Source: Verrucomicrobiota bacterium (GTDB lineage Bacteria; Verrucomicrobiota; Verrucomicrobiia; Chthoniobacterales; UBA10450). From it: 39,373 nucleotides of DNA. The stretch's first letter is position 1. Every line of letters starts with the position of its first letter. A model generated the notes under the pieces. The model had not been told where the DNA came from. It was given only the letters and a program-made list of their open reading frames with translations, and did no database searches. A program made the position numbers and the translations under genes. Below are positions 16,366 to 24,542 of the stretch, piece by piece. The stretch covers positions 1 through 39,373 of the forward strand of contig CADDYX010000004.1 of NCBI GenBank assembly GCA_902810735.1, written 5' to 3'.

Positions 16366-18564
16366 ATGAAGCCACTCCGCTCGTCCCTCGCCGCCGTCGC
16401 GATTCTCATCCCGTTGCTGGCCACGACGCCGCTGCAGGCAAAGTCCGATGGCAACATCGCGATGTCGGTGGGCCGGCTGCTCGAAGAAGGCCACTACACT
16501 AGGCAACAGCTGACCGACGACATCTCACGGAAATTTCTCCGCACCTATCTCGAGATGCTCGATTTCAGCCATCTCTTCTTCACCCAGCAGGACGTCGACA
16601 TGCTGAATGCGAAATACGGCACCGCGCTCGACGACGATGTTCTGCTCGGCAATCTGAAGCCGGCCTACGAAATTTACGATCTCTACCAGAAGCGCGTCGA
16701 CGACCGCGTGGCGAAGATCAAGGAGTTCCTGAAGAATCCGCCGACTGAGTTTAAAGGAGACGGCACAATCGAGCTCAGCAGGCAGAAAGCGCCGTGGCCG
16801 AAGGACGGAGCTGAAGCCGATGCGCTCTGGCAGGGCCGGATCATCAACGAACTGCTGCAGGAGAAGTTGAGCGAACATCCGATCGAGCCGGGTCCGCAGC
16901 TCGTCGCGCGCCGCTACGATCGATTGCAGCGGAACGTGCACGAAGAAGATCGGGAGGAGCAGATGAAGCTGTTTCTCGATGCGCTCGCGCAGAGCTACGA
17001 TCCGCATTCCGAGTACCTGAGCAGAGCGGACCTCAAGAATTTCAGCATCAACATGGGGCTCTCGCTGGTCGGGATCGGCGCGATGCTGCGCACCGAAGAT
17101 GGCTACGCGAAAATCGAGAGCCTTGTGCCCGGTGGTCCGGCGCAGACCGATGGCCGGCTGAAGGTCGGCGACAAGATCACCGCCGTTGCGCAAGGCAACG
17201 CAGAATTCAACGATGTCCGCGACATGCGGCTCGACAAAGTGGTCGAGCAGATTCGCGGGCGGAAAGGCACCCGCGTTCGCCTGCTGGTGATCCCGACTGA
17301 CGCGCCTGATCCGTCGAAGCGCAAGACCGTCGAGCTGGTGCGCGATGAAATTAAGCTGAAGGACCAGGAAGCGCGCGCCGACATCATCATCAAGAAAGGC
17401 GAGAACGGCGCGCCGGTGAAGCTCGGGTGGCTGACGCTGCCATCGTTCTACGCCGACATGGACCGCCACCAGAAGAGCACCACGAAAGATGTGCTGGCAC
17501 TGCTGAAGAGGCTGAAAAAAGAGAACATCGCCGGATTGGTTGTCGATCTGCGGCGCAACGGCGGCGGCTCGCTCGAAGAGGCGATCGCGCTGACCGGTTT
17601 GTTTTTGAAATCAGGACCAGTCGTCCAGACCAAAAGTTCGAACGGCAACGTTGTCGTCTCAAGTGACCCGGACCCGGGCATCGCCTACACCGGGCCGATG
17701 GTCGTGCTGACGAGCCGGCAAAGCGCATCGGCGAGCGAGATTTTTGCGGCGGCGTTGCAGGATTACGGGCGCGCGGTGATCGTCGGCGATCAGAACACCT
17801 TCGGGAAGGGAACGGTGCAAACGATCCTCGAGCTTGGGAAGTTCACCTCATTGCTGGGCAATCGCTCGCAGGAAGACGGCGCACTCAAGCTCACGATCCA
17901 GAAATTTTACCGTGTGGCCGGCGGCTCGACGCAGCTGCACGGCGTCGCCTCTGACATTGTGCTGCCGAGCCTGACCGACCTGCCGGAGTTCGGCGAAGGT
18001 GCGCTGAAAAACTGCCTGCCTTACGACGAGGTTTCGAAAGCGAAATTTAGCAAATGGTCAGACGCGCACCCGCTGTTCGTCGACGAGCTGAAGCGCCGAT
18101 CGCAGGCGCGCGTCGAAGGCAGTCCGGAGTTTCACTACGTGCTCGAAGACATGGAGCGGCTGCGCCACAAGCTGGATGACAACCGAATCTCGCTGAATGA
18201 GGATGCACGTCGCACTGAGCTGAACGAGGACAAGCTCCGCAAAGAGACTCGTGCCAAAGAGCGCCTCGCGCGCCAGGGCGAAGAGACGAAGATGTATCGG
18301 CTGACGCTGGACACAGTCGACAAGCCAAACCTGCAGATGATCACCCTTCCGGGAAAACTCGCCGCTGCGAACAAAAACGGCGGCCCGAAGGTTGCGCCGG
18401 AAGCAGCTTCCGACGCCGATACCGACGACCTCGACGGTTTGAACCCGACCGGCGACGGCACGAAAGAGCCTGCTCTTGATCCCGAGCGCGACGAGGCGCT
18501 CAACATTCTGAACGATCTCGTCGACCTCAGCCGCGCCCCGACAACCGCGAGCGTAAAACGCTAA
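16366..18564 (+). CDS. prc: Tail-specific (C-terminal processing) protease Prc, peptidase family S41
   Basis: 732 residues from the ATG at 16366, which starts directly at a signal peptide (KPLRSSLAAVAIL...LQA, about 24 residues). An upstream in-frame ATG at 16297 would add 23 residues with Cys and His that spoil the signal peptide. In order: Tsp N-terminal region, a PDZ domain at about 234-280 (GGPAQTDGRLKVGDKI), the S41 core with serine 455 in SASASEIFA and lysine 481 in FGKGTVQ, then a charged C-terminal region as in E. coli Prc (DUF3340). The Ser-Lys dyad appears intact. Prc acts in the periplasm on C-termini of envelope proteins and on peptidoglycan hydrolases. The length is close to the E. 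coli form. Confidence 0.92.
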   Translation: MKPLRSSLAAVAILIPLLATTPLQAKSDGNIAMSVGRLLEEGHYTRQQLTDDISRKFLRTYLEMLDFSHLFFTQQDVDMLNAKYGTALDDDVLLGNLKPAYEIYDLYQKRVDDRVAKIKEFLKNPPTEFKGDGTIELSRQKAPWPKDGAEADALWQGRIINELLQEKLSEHPIEPGPQLVARRYDRLQRNVHEEDREEQMKLFLDALAQSYDPHSEYLSRADLKNFSINMGLSLVGIGAMLRTEDGYAKIESLVPGGPAQTDGRLKVGDKITAVAQGNAEFNDVRDMRLDKVVEQIRGRKGTRVRLLVIPTDAPDPSKRKTVELVRDEIKLKDQEARADIIIKKGENGAPVKLGWLTLPSFYADMDRHQKSTTKDVLALLKRLKKENIAGLVVDLRRNGGGSLEEAIALTGLFLKSGPVVQTKSSNGNVVVSSDPDPGIAYTGPMVVLTSRQSASASEIFAAALQDYGRAVIVGDQNTFGKGTVQTILELGKFTSLLGNRSQEDGALKLTIQKFYRVAGGSTQLHGVASDIVLPSLTDLPEFGEGALKNCLPYDEVSKAKFSKWSDAHPLFVDELKRRSQARVEGSPEFHYVLEDMERLRHKLDDNRISLNEDARRTELNEDKLRKETRAKERLARQGEETKMYRLTLDTVDKPNLQMITLPGKLAAANKNGGPKVAPEAASDADTDDLDGLNPTGDGTKEPALDPERDEALNILNDLVDLSRAPTTASVKR

Positions 18565-18582
18565 CCCGCGGCAGATCGCCGC
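18550..18582. terminator. Hairpins at the prc / L,D-transpeptidase convergent junction
   Basis: Two short stems: AGCGT-AAA-ACGCT (18550-18562, overlapping the prc stop codon) and GCGGC-AGATC-GCCGC (18568-18582). There is no T-run, so intrinsic termination is uncertain. Confidence 0.3.
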
Positions 18583-18588
18583 AGCGTC

Positions 18589-19227
18589 TCACCACCGCCA
18601 ACCCGGCGGCGGCTGCGAATACCTCGGATCGTAAACCGGCTCCTGATATCGCGGGTCGAACCGCGGGTCGTATCGCCGCTGATAGCGGGGCTGCGCCGGC
18701 TGCGGTCCGTAGCGGAAGTATTCGCGCTGGAGCGGCGTCCGGCCGAAAACATGAACCGGCGTGCCGATGTCGACGGCGTTGAAGAAGGCAATAGCCATAT
18801 CCTCCGGCATTCGGACGCAGCCGTGCGACGCCGGATAACCGGGCAGGTATCCCGCGTGCATTCCGTCCGCCTCATGGAAGCGCATGAAATAACGCATCGG
18901 TGCGGGAATGAACTTTCCGCCGGCCGGCACCTTCATGTCGACGTCCGCGTCCGCGACGACGGTGTTGCCGGAACGATCGACGATTTTGCCGTAGATCGAC
19001 GAGACGTGGTTGCGTTCCTTCTCGATCACCTTGAACGAGCCGGTTCCCGTCAGATGACCTGAGCGCCCGCTCGAGATCGGACTCGAGAGCACAAGCTGGC
19101 GACCGCGGATCAGATAGGCCATCTGCTGTTGCAGATCGATTTCTACGGAATAGCCGGGCGCGGCGCTCAGCCACGATGTGCCGGCGAAAATGAAAACGAG
19201 CGCGAAGATCCCTTTTCGCCAATCCAT
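18589..19227 (-). CDS. Exported L,D-transpeptidase (YkuD domain)
   Basis: 212 residues from the ATG at 19227, which opens a signal peptide (MDWRKGIFALVFIF, cleavage near AAPG). A longer frame to a TTG at 19281 has no signal-like sequence. The YkuD catalytic motif SHGCVRM is intact with the nucleophile Cys137. An upstream strand pair includes SVEIDLQQQMAYLI, typical of the domain start. Such enzymes form 3-3 peptidoglycan cross-links or anchor lipoproteins to the wall. The C-terminal tail of about 45 residues is low-complexity, rich in Arg, Tyr, Asp and Pro with repeated YDPR units. This is unusual for the family and may bind the wall or outer membrane (inference). It lies downstream of thyA on the same strand, with a 66-base gap. 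Confidence 0.87.
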   Translation of the reverse strand: MDWRKGIFALVFIFAGTSWLSAAPGYSVEIDLQQQMAYLIRGRQLVLSSPISSGRSGHLTGTGSFKVIEKERNHVSSIYGKIVDRSGNTVVADADVDMKVPAGGKFIPAPMRYFMRFHEADGMHAGYLPGYPASHGCVRMPEDMAIAFFNAVDIGTPVHVFGRTPLQREYFRYGPQPAQPRYQRRYDPRFDPRYQEPVYDPRYSQPPPGWRW

Positions 19228-19270
19228 GGAGCAGTTCGACGCAGTGCGCGCCGGAACATTCAACACGACT

Positions 19271-19290
19271 CGCCGCGGCAAGTTGCGGCG
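19271..19290. other. Hairpin between thyA and the L,D-transpeptidase gene
   Basis: CGCCGC and GCGGCG form a perfect 6-bp stem around an eight-base loop. It lies just after the thyA stop on the minus strand. There is no T-run; it may be a weak terminator or of no function. Confidence 0.3.
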
Positions 19291-19293
19291 CGA

Positions 19294-20088
19294 CTAGACA
19301 GCGATAGGCGCTTTGATTGCGGGGTGCGGATCGTAGTCGGCGAGGCGGAAATCTTCGAACGTGAAAGCGCGAATGTCCTTCACCTCTGGATTGAGCTCCA
19401 TTCGCGGCAGCGGGCGCGGCTCGCGTGAGAGCTGTTCGCGCGCCTGTTCGAGGTGGTTTTTATATAAGTGCAGATCGCCGAACGTGTGGACAAATTCGCC
19501 CGGCCGCAGGCCGCAGACCTGCGCGACCATCATCGTGAGAAGCGAGTACGACGCGATGTTGAACGGGACGCCGAGAAAAAGATCGGCACTTCGCTGATAC
19601 AACTGGCAGCTCAGCTCGCCGTCAGCCACGTAAAACTGGAAGAGCACGTGGCAAGGTGGCAGCGCCATGCCTTCGATTTCGGCGGGGTTCCACGCGCTCA
19701 CGATCAGCCGTCGGCTGTGCGGGTTCTCTCGGATTTGTGCGATCACCGCGTCGATCTGGTTGATGTGCTGGCCATCCGCGCCGCGCCAGTCCGTCCATTG
19801 CGCGCCGTAAACGCGGCCGAGGTCGCCGTTTTCGTCCGCCCATTCGTCCCAGATCGAGACGCCGTGTTCGTGCAGATAGCGCACGTTCGTGTCGCCGCGC
19901 AAAAACCAGAGCAGCTCGTAAACGATCGATTTCAGGTGGAGCTTTTTGGTCGTGAGCAGCGGAAAGCGTTCGCGCAAATCGAAGCGCGCTTGTGCGCCAA
20001 ACACGGAAAGCGTGCCGACGCCCGTTCGATCGGGCCGCTCGCGACCGCGGTCGAGAACCATCCGCAGCAGTTCGTGATATTCGCGCAT
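19294..20088 (-). CDS. thyA: Thymidylate synthase
   Basis: 264 residues from the ATG at 20088, the same length as E. coli ThyA. It converts dUMP and methylene-tetrahydrofolate to dTMP. Almost all conserved segments are readable: [11 protein letters not shown] (21-31), PLLTTKKL (43-50), ELLWFLRG, the catalytic cysteine 146 in [29 protein letters not shown] and DLHLYKNH. The frame remains open far upstream (to 20421), but that part runs antisense through dinB and is discarded. Only 30 bases separate its start from the divergent dinB start. ThyA requires dihydrofolate reductase for folate recycling; no such gene lies in this window. Confidence 0.95.
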   Translation of the reverse strand: MREYHELLRMVLDRGRERPDRTGVGTLSVFGAQARFDLRERFPLLTTKKLHLKSIVYELLWFLRGDTNVRYLHEHGVSIWDEWADENGDLGRVYGAQWTDWRGADGQHINQIDAVIAQIRENPHSRRLIVSAWNPAEIEGMALPPCHVLFQFYVADGELSCQLYQRSADLFLGVPFNIASYSLLTMMVAQVCGLRPGEFVHTFGDLHLYKNHLEQAREQLSREPRPLPRMELNPEVKDIRAFTFEDFRLADYDPHPAIKAPIAV

Positions 20089-20118
20089 TCGCCAGATTGA
20101 TGTAGCCGAAACCAAAGA

Positions 20119-21186
20119 ATGCCCGCAAATCAAACCGCGCCGCCGCAGCGCGAGATCATCCATCTCGACATGGATTGTTTCTACGCCGCGATCGAGGTGC
20201 GCGATCGGCCGGAGCTGAAGGGCAAGCCGGTGGGCGTTGGCGGTTCGCGCGACCGGCGCGGTGTTTTGACGACGTGCAACTACGAGGCGCGCGAGTTCGG
20301 CGTGCATTCCGCGATGCCGACGTTCATGGCGCTGCGCCGCTGTCCCAGGCTCATCGTCTTGCCCACGCGTTTCGATGTTTACCGCCGCGAATCCGGCGTG
20401 GTTCGCGCCATCCTCCATCAATTTTCTCCCCTCGTGGAGCCGCTGTCACTCGATGAAGCCTACATCGATGTGACCGCGCATCCCGACGCGCCGGCCGCAA
20501 TTGCGCAGGAGATGCGCGACCGGATTTTTGACGCGACGAAGCTCACCGCGTCCGCCGGGATCGCGCCGAACAAGCTGCTGGCAAAGATCGCGAGCGACGT
20601 GAACAAGCCGGACGGGCAGTTCGAGATCAAAACAGCCGACGTCGCAAATTTCATGGCGCAACTGCCGGTCCGGAAACTGTGGGGAATCGGTCGAGTGACG
20701 GAAGAGAAACTGCAGCGGCTCGGAGTCGCCACGTGCGGTGAACTGCAGAAATTTTCGCGCGCCGAGCTGCACGAAATGTTCGGCAAATGGGGCGGCGAAT
20801 TGTTCGACCTCTGCCGTGGGATCGATGCGCGTCCCGTCGAGCCGGAGCGCGAACGCAAATCGCTGAGCAATGAAGAAACCTTTGTCACCGATCTCAACAC
20901 GCTGCGCGAATGCGAGGACAAATTGCCGGAGCTGTTTGAAGAGTTGATGGCGGAGCTCGCGCAAAAAGAACCGACGCGGCGGATCACGAAGATATTCGTC
21001 AAACTGAAGTTCGCCGATTTTACACGCACGACCGTCGAGCGCGCTGGACTCGACCCGACGCTCGCAAATTTCTGTGCGCTCCTCTCGGACGGCTTCGCGC
21101 GAACGGGAAAGCCGGTGCGGCTGCTCGGGCTGGGCGTTCGGTTCGCGGAAATGCAACCCGAGGAGACACAGCTCGCGTTGCTTTAA
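20119..21186 (+). CDS. dinB: DNA polymerase IV (Y-family)
   Basis: 355 residues. The palm signature [11 protein letters not shown] (D17, D19) and SLDEAYIDV (D112, E113) supply the metal-binding residues. [27 protein letters not shown] and the fingers region around [13 protein letters not shown] follow, then the helix-hairpin-helix region ([17 protein letters not shown]) and a little-finger domain from about residue 240. Translesion synthesis and untargeted mutagenesis are its usual roles. It starts a plus-strand run of four genes and diverges from thyA. I found no LexA-type box in the 30-base gap. A C-terminal beta-clamp motif could be the Q.L.L-like end (TQLALL), as in E. coli Pol IV. Confidence 0.93.
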   Translation: MPANQTAPPQREIIHLDMDCFYAAIEVRDRPELKGKPVGVGGSRDRRGVLTTCNYEAREFGVHSAMPTFMALRRCPRLIVLPTRFDVYRRESGVVRAILHQFSPLVEPLSLDEAYIDVTAHPDAPAAIAQEMRDRIFDATKLTASAGIAPNKLLAKIASDVNKPDGQFEIKTADVANFMAQLPVRKLWGIGRVTEEKLQRLGVATCGELQKFSRAELHEMFGKWGGELFDLCRGIDARPVEPERERKSLSNEETFVTDLNTLRECEDKLPELFEELMAELAQKEPTRRITKIFVKLKFADFTRTTVERAGLDPTLANFCALLSDGFARTGKPVRLLGLGVRFAEMQPEETQLALL

Positions 21187-21222
21187 CCGCGCGCGCCGCA
21201 TCGGCCCGCCGATTCACAGGGG

Positions 21223-22125
21223 ATGACCGTGATCATGAACGTCAGCGCGGGAACCGCTGCGCGCGAATCAGAGCAGGCGCGCAGAAAAGTTGCCGACGCA
21301 TTTTCGGCCGCAGGACTCCGGCCAAAAATCGTAACACCTGACGCCGGTCACGATCTCGCGAGCATCGCGCGTGCGGCGATCGAATCGGGAGATGAGGCGC
21401 TGGTAGCGGCCGGCGGCGACGGGACGGTGCGCGCAGTTGCGGCGGCACTTGCCGGAACCGGCAAAACGCTTGGCGTGCTGCCGCTTGGGACGCTGAATCA
21501 TTTTGCGAAGGACCTCAGGTTACCGCTCGACCTCAATGCAGCTGCCGCCACCATCGCCGATGCGCACATCATCGAAGTGGATGTGGCGGAAGTGAACGGC
21601 AAGATATTCGTCAACAACTCCAGCCTCGGGATTTACCCGCGGATCGTCTCGAACCGCTCGGCGCAGCAGGAACGACTCTCCCGCGGCAAGTGGCCGGCGT
21701 TCCTGTGGGCGACGCTGCATGCATTCCGCCGCTTTCCCTTTCTCGATCTGCAGATCACGTTGGAAAACCAAACGCTCGCCCGCCGCACAGCGTTCCTGTT
21801 TGTCGGCAACAACGAATATGAGATTTCCGGGTTTCGAGTCGGCGGCCGCGCCGCTGTCGATCGCGGCCGGCTCGGCCTCTATCTTACCCATCGCACCGGA
21901 CGTCTGGGACTTTTTCGCCTCGCCATCCGCGCCTTATTCGGGCGGCTCAATCAGGCGAGCGACTTCGATGCATTCAGCGTGACCGAGGCGACCATTGAAT
22001 CACGGCACCGGTCGCTGCTTGTCGCAACCGACGGTGAGGTCGAGCGAATCGACGCGCCGCTGCGCTATCGCAGCCGCCCGCGCGCTCTCCGTGTCTTTGC
22101 TCCGGCGCCGCAGCCAGCTGCGTGA
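21223..22125 (+). CDS. Diacylglycerol kinase-like lipid kinase (YegS/DgkB family)
   Basis: 300 residues. The DAGK catalytic signature GGDGTV is at 64-69, followed by the PLGTLNHFAKDL nucleotide-binding loop (81-92). The first strand has NVSAG where most members have NP.SG. A beta-sandwich C-terminal half ends in a VATDGEVERIDAP segment, close to the D-G-E strand of YegS. The protein should phosphorylate diacylglycerol or another lipid at the membrane surface; substrate is open. The start is uncertain: AGGGG at 21218-21222 fits the GTG at 21229 or the ATG at 21235 better than the ATG at 21223. The stop is one base before the next gene's ATG. Confidence 0.85.
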   Translation: MTVIMNVSAGTAARESEQARRKVADAFSAAGLRPKIVTPDAGHDLASIARAAIESGDEALVAAGGDGTVRAVAAALAGTGKTLGVLPLGTLNHFAKDLRLPLDLNAAAATIADAHIIEVDVAEVNGKIFVNNSSLGIYPRIVSNRSAQQERLSRGKWPAFLWATLHAFRRFPFLDLQITLENQTLARRTAFLFVGNNEYEISGFRVGGRAAVDRGRLGLYLTHRTGRLGLFRLAIRALFGRLNQASDFDAFSVTEATIESRHRSLLVATDGEVERIDAPLRYRSRPRALRVFAPAPQPAA

Positions 22126-22126
22126 C

Positions 22127-22936
22127 ATGCGCACCGTCGTCCATCTCTCCGACCTGCACTTTGGTCGAACCGATCCTGCGATCCTGGCGCCGATCATCAC
22201 CTTCGTGAACAATGTTCGGCCGGATGTCGTCGCCGTGTCGGGCGACCTGACTCAACGCGCGCGGACGCGCGAGTACATCGCGGCACGAGATTTCCTGCAC
22301 TCACTTCCATCGCCGCAAATCGTCGTGCCCGGAAATCACGACGTGCCGTTGCGAAATATCTTCGCGCGCTTCGTTCGAAGTCTCGATCATTACCGCCGCT
22401 ACATCACAGCTGATCTGGCGCCGTTCTATGCCGATGCGGAGATTGCGATCGCGGGCGTGAATACCGCTCGCGCGTTCACGTGGAAGCAGGGTCGAATTAA
22501 TCGGCGACAACTCGCGACTTTGCGCCGGCAGTTAATGCCGGTTCCGGAGAACCGGACGAAAATTGTCGTCACGCATCATCCGTTCGATCTGCCCGCGGGC
22601 GCGGAGGGTCGCGTCGTTGGACGGTCGCGCCTCGCCATTCGCACGCTTGCCGAGTGTCGCGTCGACATGCTGCTCGCCGGACACTTTCACATCGCCGACA
22701 CCGGCCAGACCGCCAAGCGCTACAACATCCCCGGCTACTCAGCGCTGATTGTTTCATCCGGCACGAGCACGTCGACACGCGGCCGCGGCCAGCCGAATTC
22801 GTTGAACGTCATTCGCATCGAGGCGGGAACGGTTGCAATCGAACGGCGAACCTGGCAGCCGGCGTCGGTGCGATTTGATGTGCTCTCGATCGAAAAGTTT
22901 GAGCGCACGAATGCCGGTTGGGTGCGCGCCTCATGA
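22127..22936 (+). CDS. Calcineurin-like metallophosphoesterase
   Basis: 269 residues from the ATG at 22127, one base after the preceding stop. The frame extends upstream through the lipid kinase gene, but that part is out of phase with it and rejected. Metal-ligand motifs in order: SDLHFG (D9, H11), SGDLTQ (D40), PGNHD (N70, H71), THHPFD and AGHFHI. This arrangement is the class III cyclic-nucleotide-phosphodiesterase-like group, which also includes lipid pyrophosphate hydrolases related to LpxH. No signal peptide. Its place between a lipid kinase and a lipid phosphatase suggests a phospholipid-related substrate, but that is inference only. The stop overlaps the next start (ATGA). Confidence 0.85.
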   Translation: MRTVVHLSDLHFGRTDPAILAPIITFVNNVRPDVVAVSGDLTQRARTREYIAARDFLHSLPSPQIVVPGNHDVPLRNIFARFVRSLDHYRRYITADLAPFYADAEIAIAGVNTARAFTWKQGRINRRQLATLRRQLMPVPENRTKIVVTHHPFDLPAGAEGRVVGRSRLAIRTLAECRVDMLLAGHFHIADTGQTAKRYNIPGYSALIVSSGTSTSTRGRGQPNSLNVIRIEAGTVAIERRTWQPASVRFDVLSIEKFERTNAGWVRAS

Positions 22937-23643
22937 ATCAGCAGCGCGGAAAGCGAATGCCCGGCTGGCGCGCGCATTTCGTGCCCGACGGATGGCTGGG
23001 CCTGCACTTCATCGTCGGCTTCCTGGTGGTGTTCATCGCGTGCGTTGCGTTCGCCGAAATCGCGCACCGAAGCGGCGCACATCGGCCTTTCGCGCTCGTC
23101 GACCAGACGGTCGTCGCTTGGTTTCATCAGCACGCGACGCCGCCGCTCACACGTGCGGCGCTGCTGGTCTCTTTCTTCGGCTCCGTGCGATGGTTGTCCG
23201 CGGCGTCGCTGATTACCGCCGCGATTCTCTGGCGCAACAGGATGTGGAACAGGATGATGGTTGTTCTGCTCGCGATGGCCGGCGGCAGCCTTCTCAATAT
23301 CGCGCTAAAACATGCATTTCATCGGCAACGGCCGGTGCTCGAAAATCCGCTCGTCACTTTATCGAGCTTCGGATTTCCGAGCGGCCACACGATGGGCGCC
23401 ACGATTTTCTATGGATTGATTGCGCTCCTGGTGGCGGAGCGGGCAGCGCGCTGGTCGTTGCGCGGTTTGGCGATCACCGCCGCTTTGTTCATCACGATTT
23501 TGATCGCGACCAGCCGTGTTTACCTGGGCGCGCATTACGTCAGCGACGTCGCTGGAGCATTCGCGGCGGGACTCGGCTGGCTGGCGTTCTCGTACAGCGG
23601 GCTCGAGATGCTGCGCCGGCGCCGCGCTCGGAACGCTCGCTAG
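22933..23643 (+). CDS. PAP2-family membrane phosphatase
   Basis: 236 residues with about five or six membrane helices. The three PAP2 signature motifs are all complete: K126 to R132-P in KHAFHRQRP, PSGH at 149-152, and SRVYLGAHYVSD with R195, H201 and D205. Family members dephosphorylate phosphatidic acid, phosphatidylglycerol phosphate or undecaprenyl pyrophosphate on the outer face of the inner membrane. The ATG overlaps the previous stop by four bases, indicating translational coupling. It converges on the response regulator gene, whose stop overlaps its own by three or four bases. Confidence 0.88.
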   Translation: MNQQRGKRMPGWRAHFVPDGWLGLHFIVGFLVVFIACVAFAEIAHRSGAHRPFALVDQTVVAWFHQHATPPLTRAALLVSFFGSVRWLSAASLITAAILWRNRMWNRMMVVLLAMAGGSLLNIALKHAFHRQRPVLENPLVTLSSFGFPSGHTMGATIFYGLIALLVAERAARWSLRGLAITAALFITILIATSRVYLGAHYVSDVAGAFAAGLGWLAFSYSGLEMLRRRRARNAR

Positions 23644-24077
23644 TCTCGCGCCGTCGCGCCATCTGCCGCGACGTGTTCCAACGCATCCGTCAGATCATCG
23701 GGCGAGAATGGCTTGGTCAAATGCAGCCGGAATCCGGCGGCACTGCTGCGCTCCAGGTCTGACTCGCTGCCAAATCCGCTGATCGCGATCCCGACAAAGT
23801 CCCGGCGACGGCGGAGATTGCGCATCAGGTTCCAGCCGTTGCCATCAGGCAAGCCGATGTCGCAGATCAGCACATCAAATTTGTCAGTGACGGCATATTC
23901 ACGCGCGCAGCGCGCATCGGGTGCGACATGCACCGCGTAGCCGATCTGCTCCAGATAACGCCGCAGCGCATTCGCTGTCGCCGCATGATCTTCGACGAGA
24001 AGAACGCGCAGCTTCGGCGAACTCTTGCGATTTCGACCGACTGCGGCGGGTTTGACGATTGCGTCGGTGTCGGTCAT
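23640..24077 (-). CDS. Single-domain response regulator (CheY-like receiver)
   Basis: 145 residues: about 22 charged N-terminal residues, then one receiver domain. The acidic pair E29-D30, the phosphoacceptor D73 (CDIGLPDGNGW), the switch serine S100 (ISGFG) and K122 (LTKPF) are all present, so it should be phosphorylatable. There is no output domain, so it may act as a phosphate shuttle or protein-interaction switch. No histidine kinase is in the window; it is an orphan here. The sequence upstream contains the short palindrome GTGATCAC at 24083-24090, of unknown relevance. Confidence 0.88.
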   Translation of the reverse strand: MTDTDAIVKPAAVGRNRKSSPKLRVLLVEDHAATANALRRYLEQIGYAVHVAPDARCAREYAVTDKFDVLICDIGLPDGNGWNLMRNLRRRRDFVGIAISGFGSESDLERSSAAGFRLHLTKPFSPDDLTDALEHVAADGATARD

Positions 24078-24193
24078 CGCGTGTGATCACTGGATCGCTT
24101 CGCGACGAGCCGCTGGATTCAACGAAAATAGCGCGCGATTTTGTAAACGCCGTAAATTCTTGCACTCGGCGCCGCACCCGCGGGCGCAGTCGA

Positions 24194-24493
24194 TTAGCGT
24201 CGAGTCTGGCGCTTTGTCGTCGTAGTCGTCTGGCGGACTTCTTTGCCGCCGGTTTCGGTACGCTGCCGCTCGGTGACCGCAAAAGCAGGACCGCCATACC
24301 CGAACGGCGCGCCGTAGTACGGGAAGCCCGGATAACCTTGATAGCCGTACGGGTATGCGTCGAACGCGTAGTATTGGCCGCGATAAACCGGCGGATGCGT
24401 CAAATCAGTGGCGCACGAAGTGAAAGCGATCGCTGCGACTGTGGCGAGAACGATCAATGCGGCAGAGCGGCGGAGAACGACAAGCGTGTTCAT
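24194..24493 (-). CDS. Small Tyr/Gly-rich lipoprotein
   Basis: 99 residues from the ATG at 24493; a longer frame to 24613 runs through the GH2 gene region and lacks signal features. The N-terminus is a signal peptide ending in a lipobox-like FTSC with Cys27. The mature part is rich in Tyr, Gly and Pro (YPYGYQGYPGFPYYG), then a charged, Thr-rich tail (TTTTTKRQTRR). A -10-like TG-A-TACCAT lies 13 bases before the start. It resembles the lipoprotein at 30661 in composition, though not obviously in alignment. No function is known for this kind of protein; an outer-membrane or cell-wall location is likely. Confidence 0.7.
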   Translation of the reverse strand: MNTLVVLRRSAALIVLATVAAIAFTSCATDLTHPPVYRGQYYAFDAYPYGYQGYPGFPYYGAPFGYGGPAFAVTERQRTETGGKEVRQTTTTTKRQTRR

Positions 24494-24542
24494 AATCAAG
24501 TCGCGAATGGTATCAGATCCGAGCTGGATCGAACAGCGCGTT

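Noticed and set aside
24083-24090. GTGATCAC palindrome before the response regulator as a CRP-type site
   Set aside because: Only eight bases and without the second half-site spacing of CRP boxes; expected by chance in a region this size.
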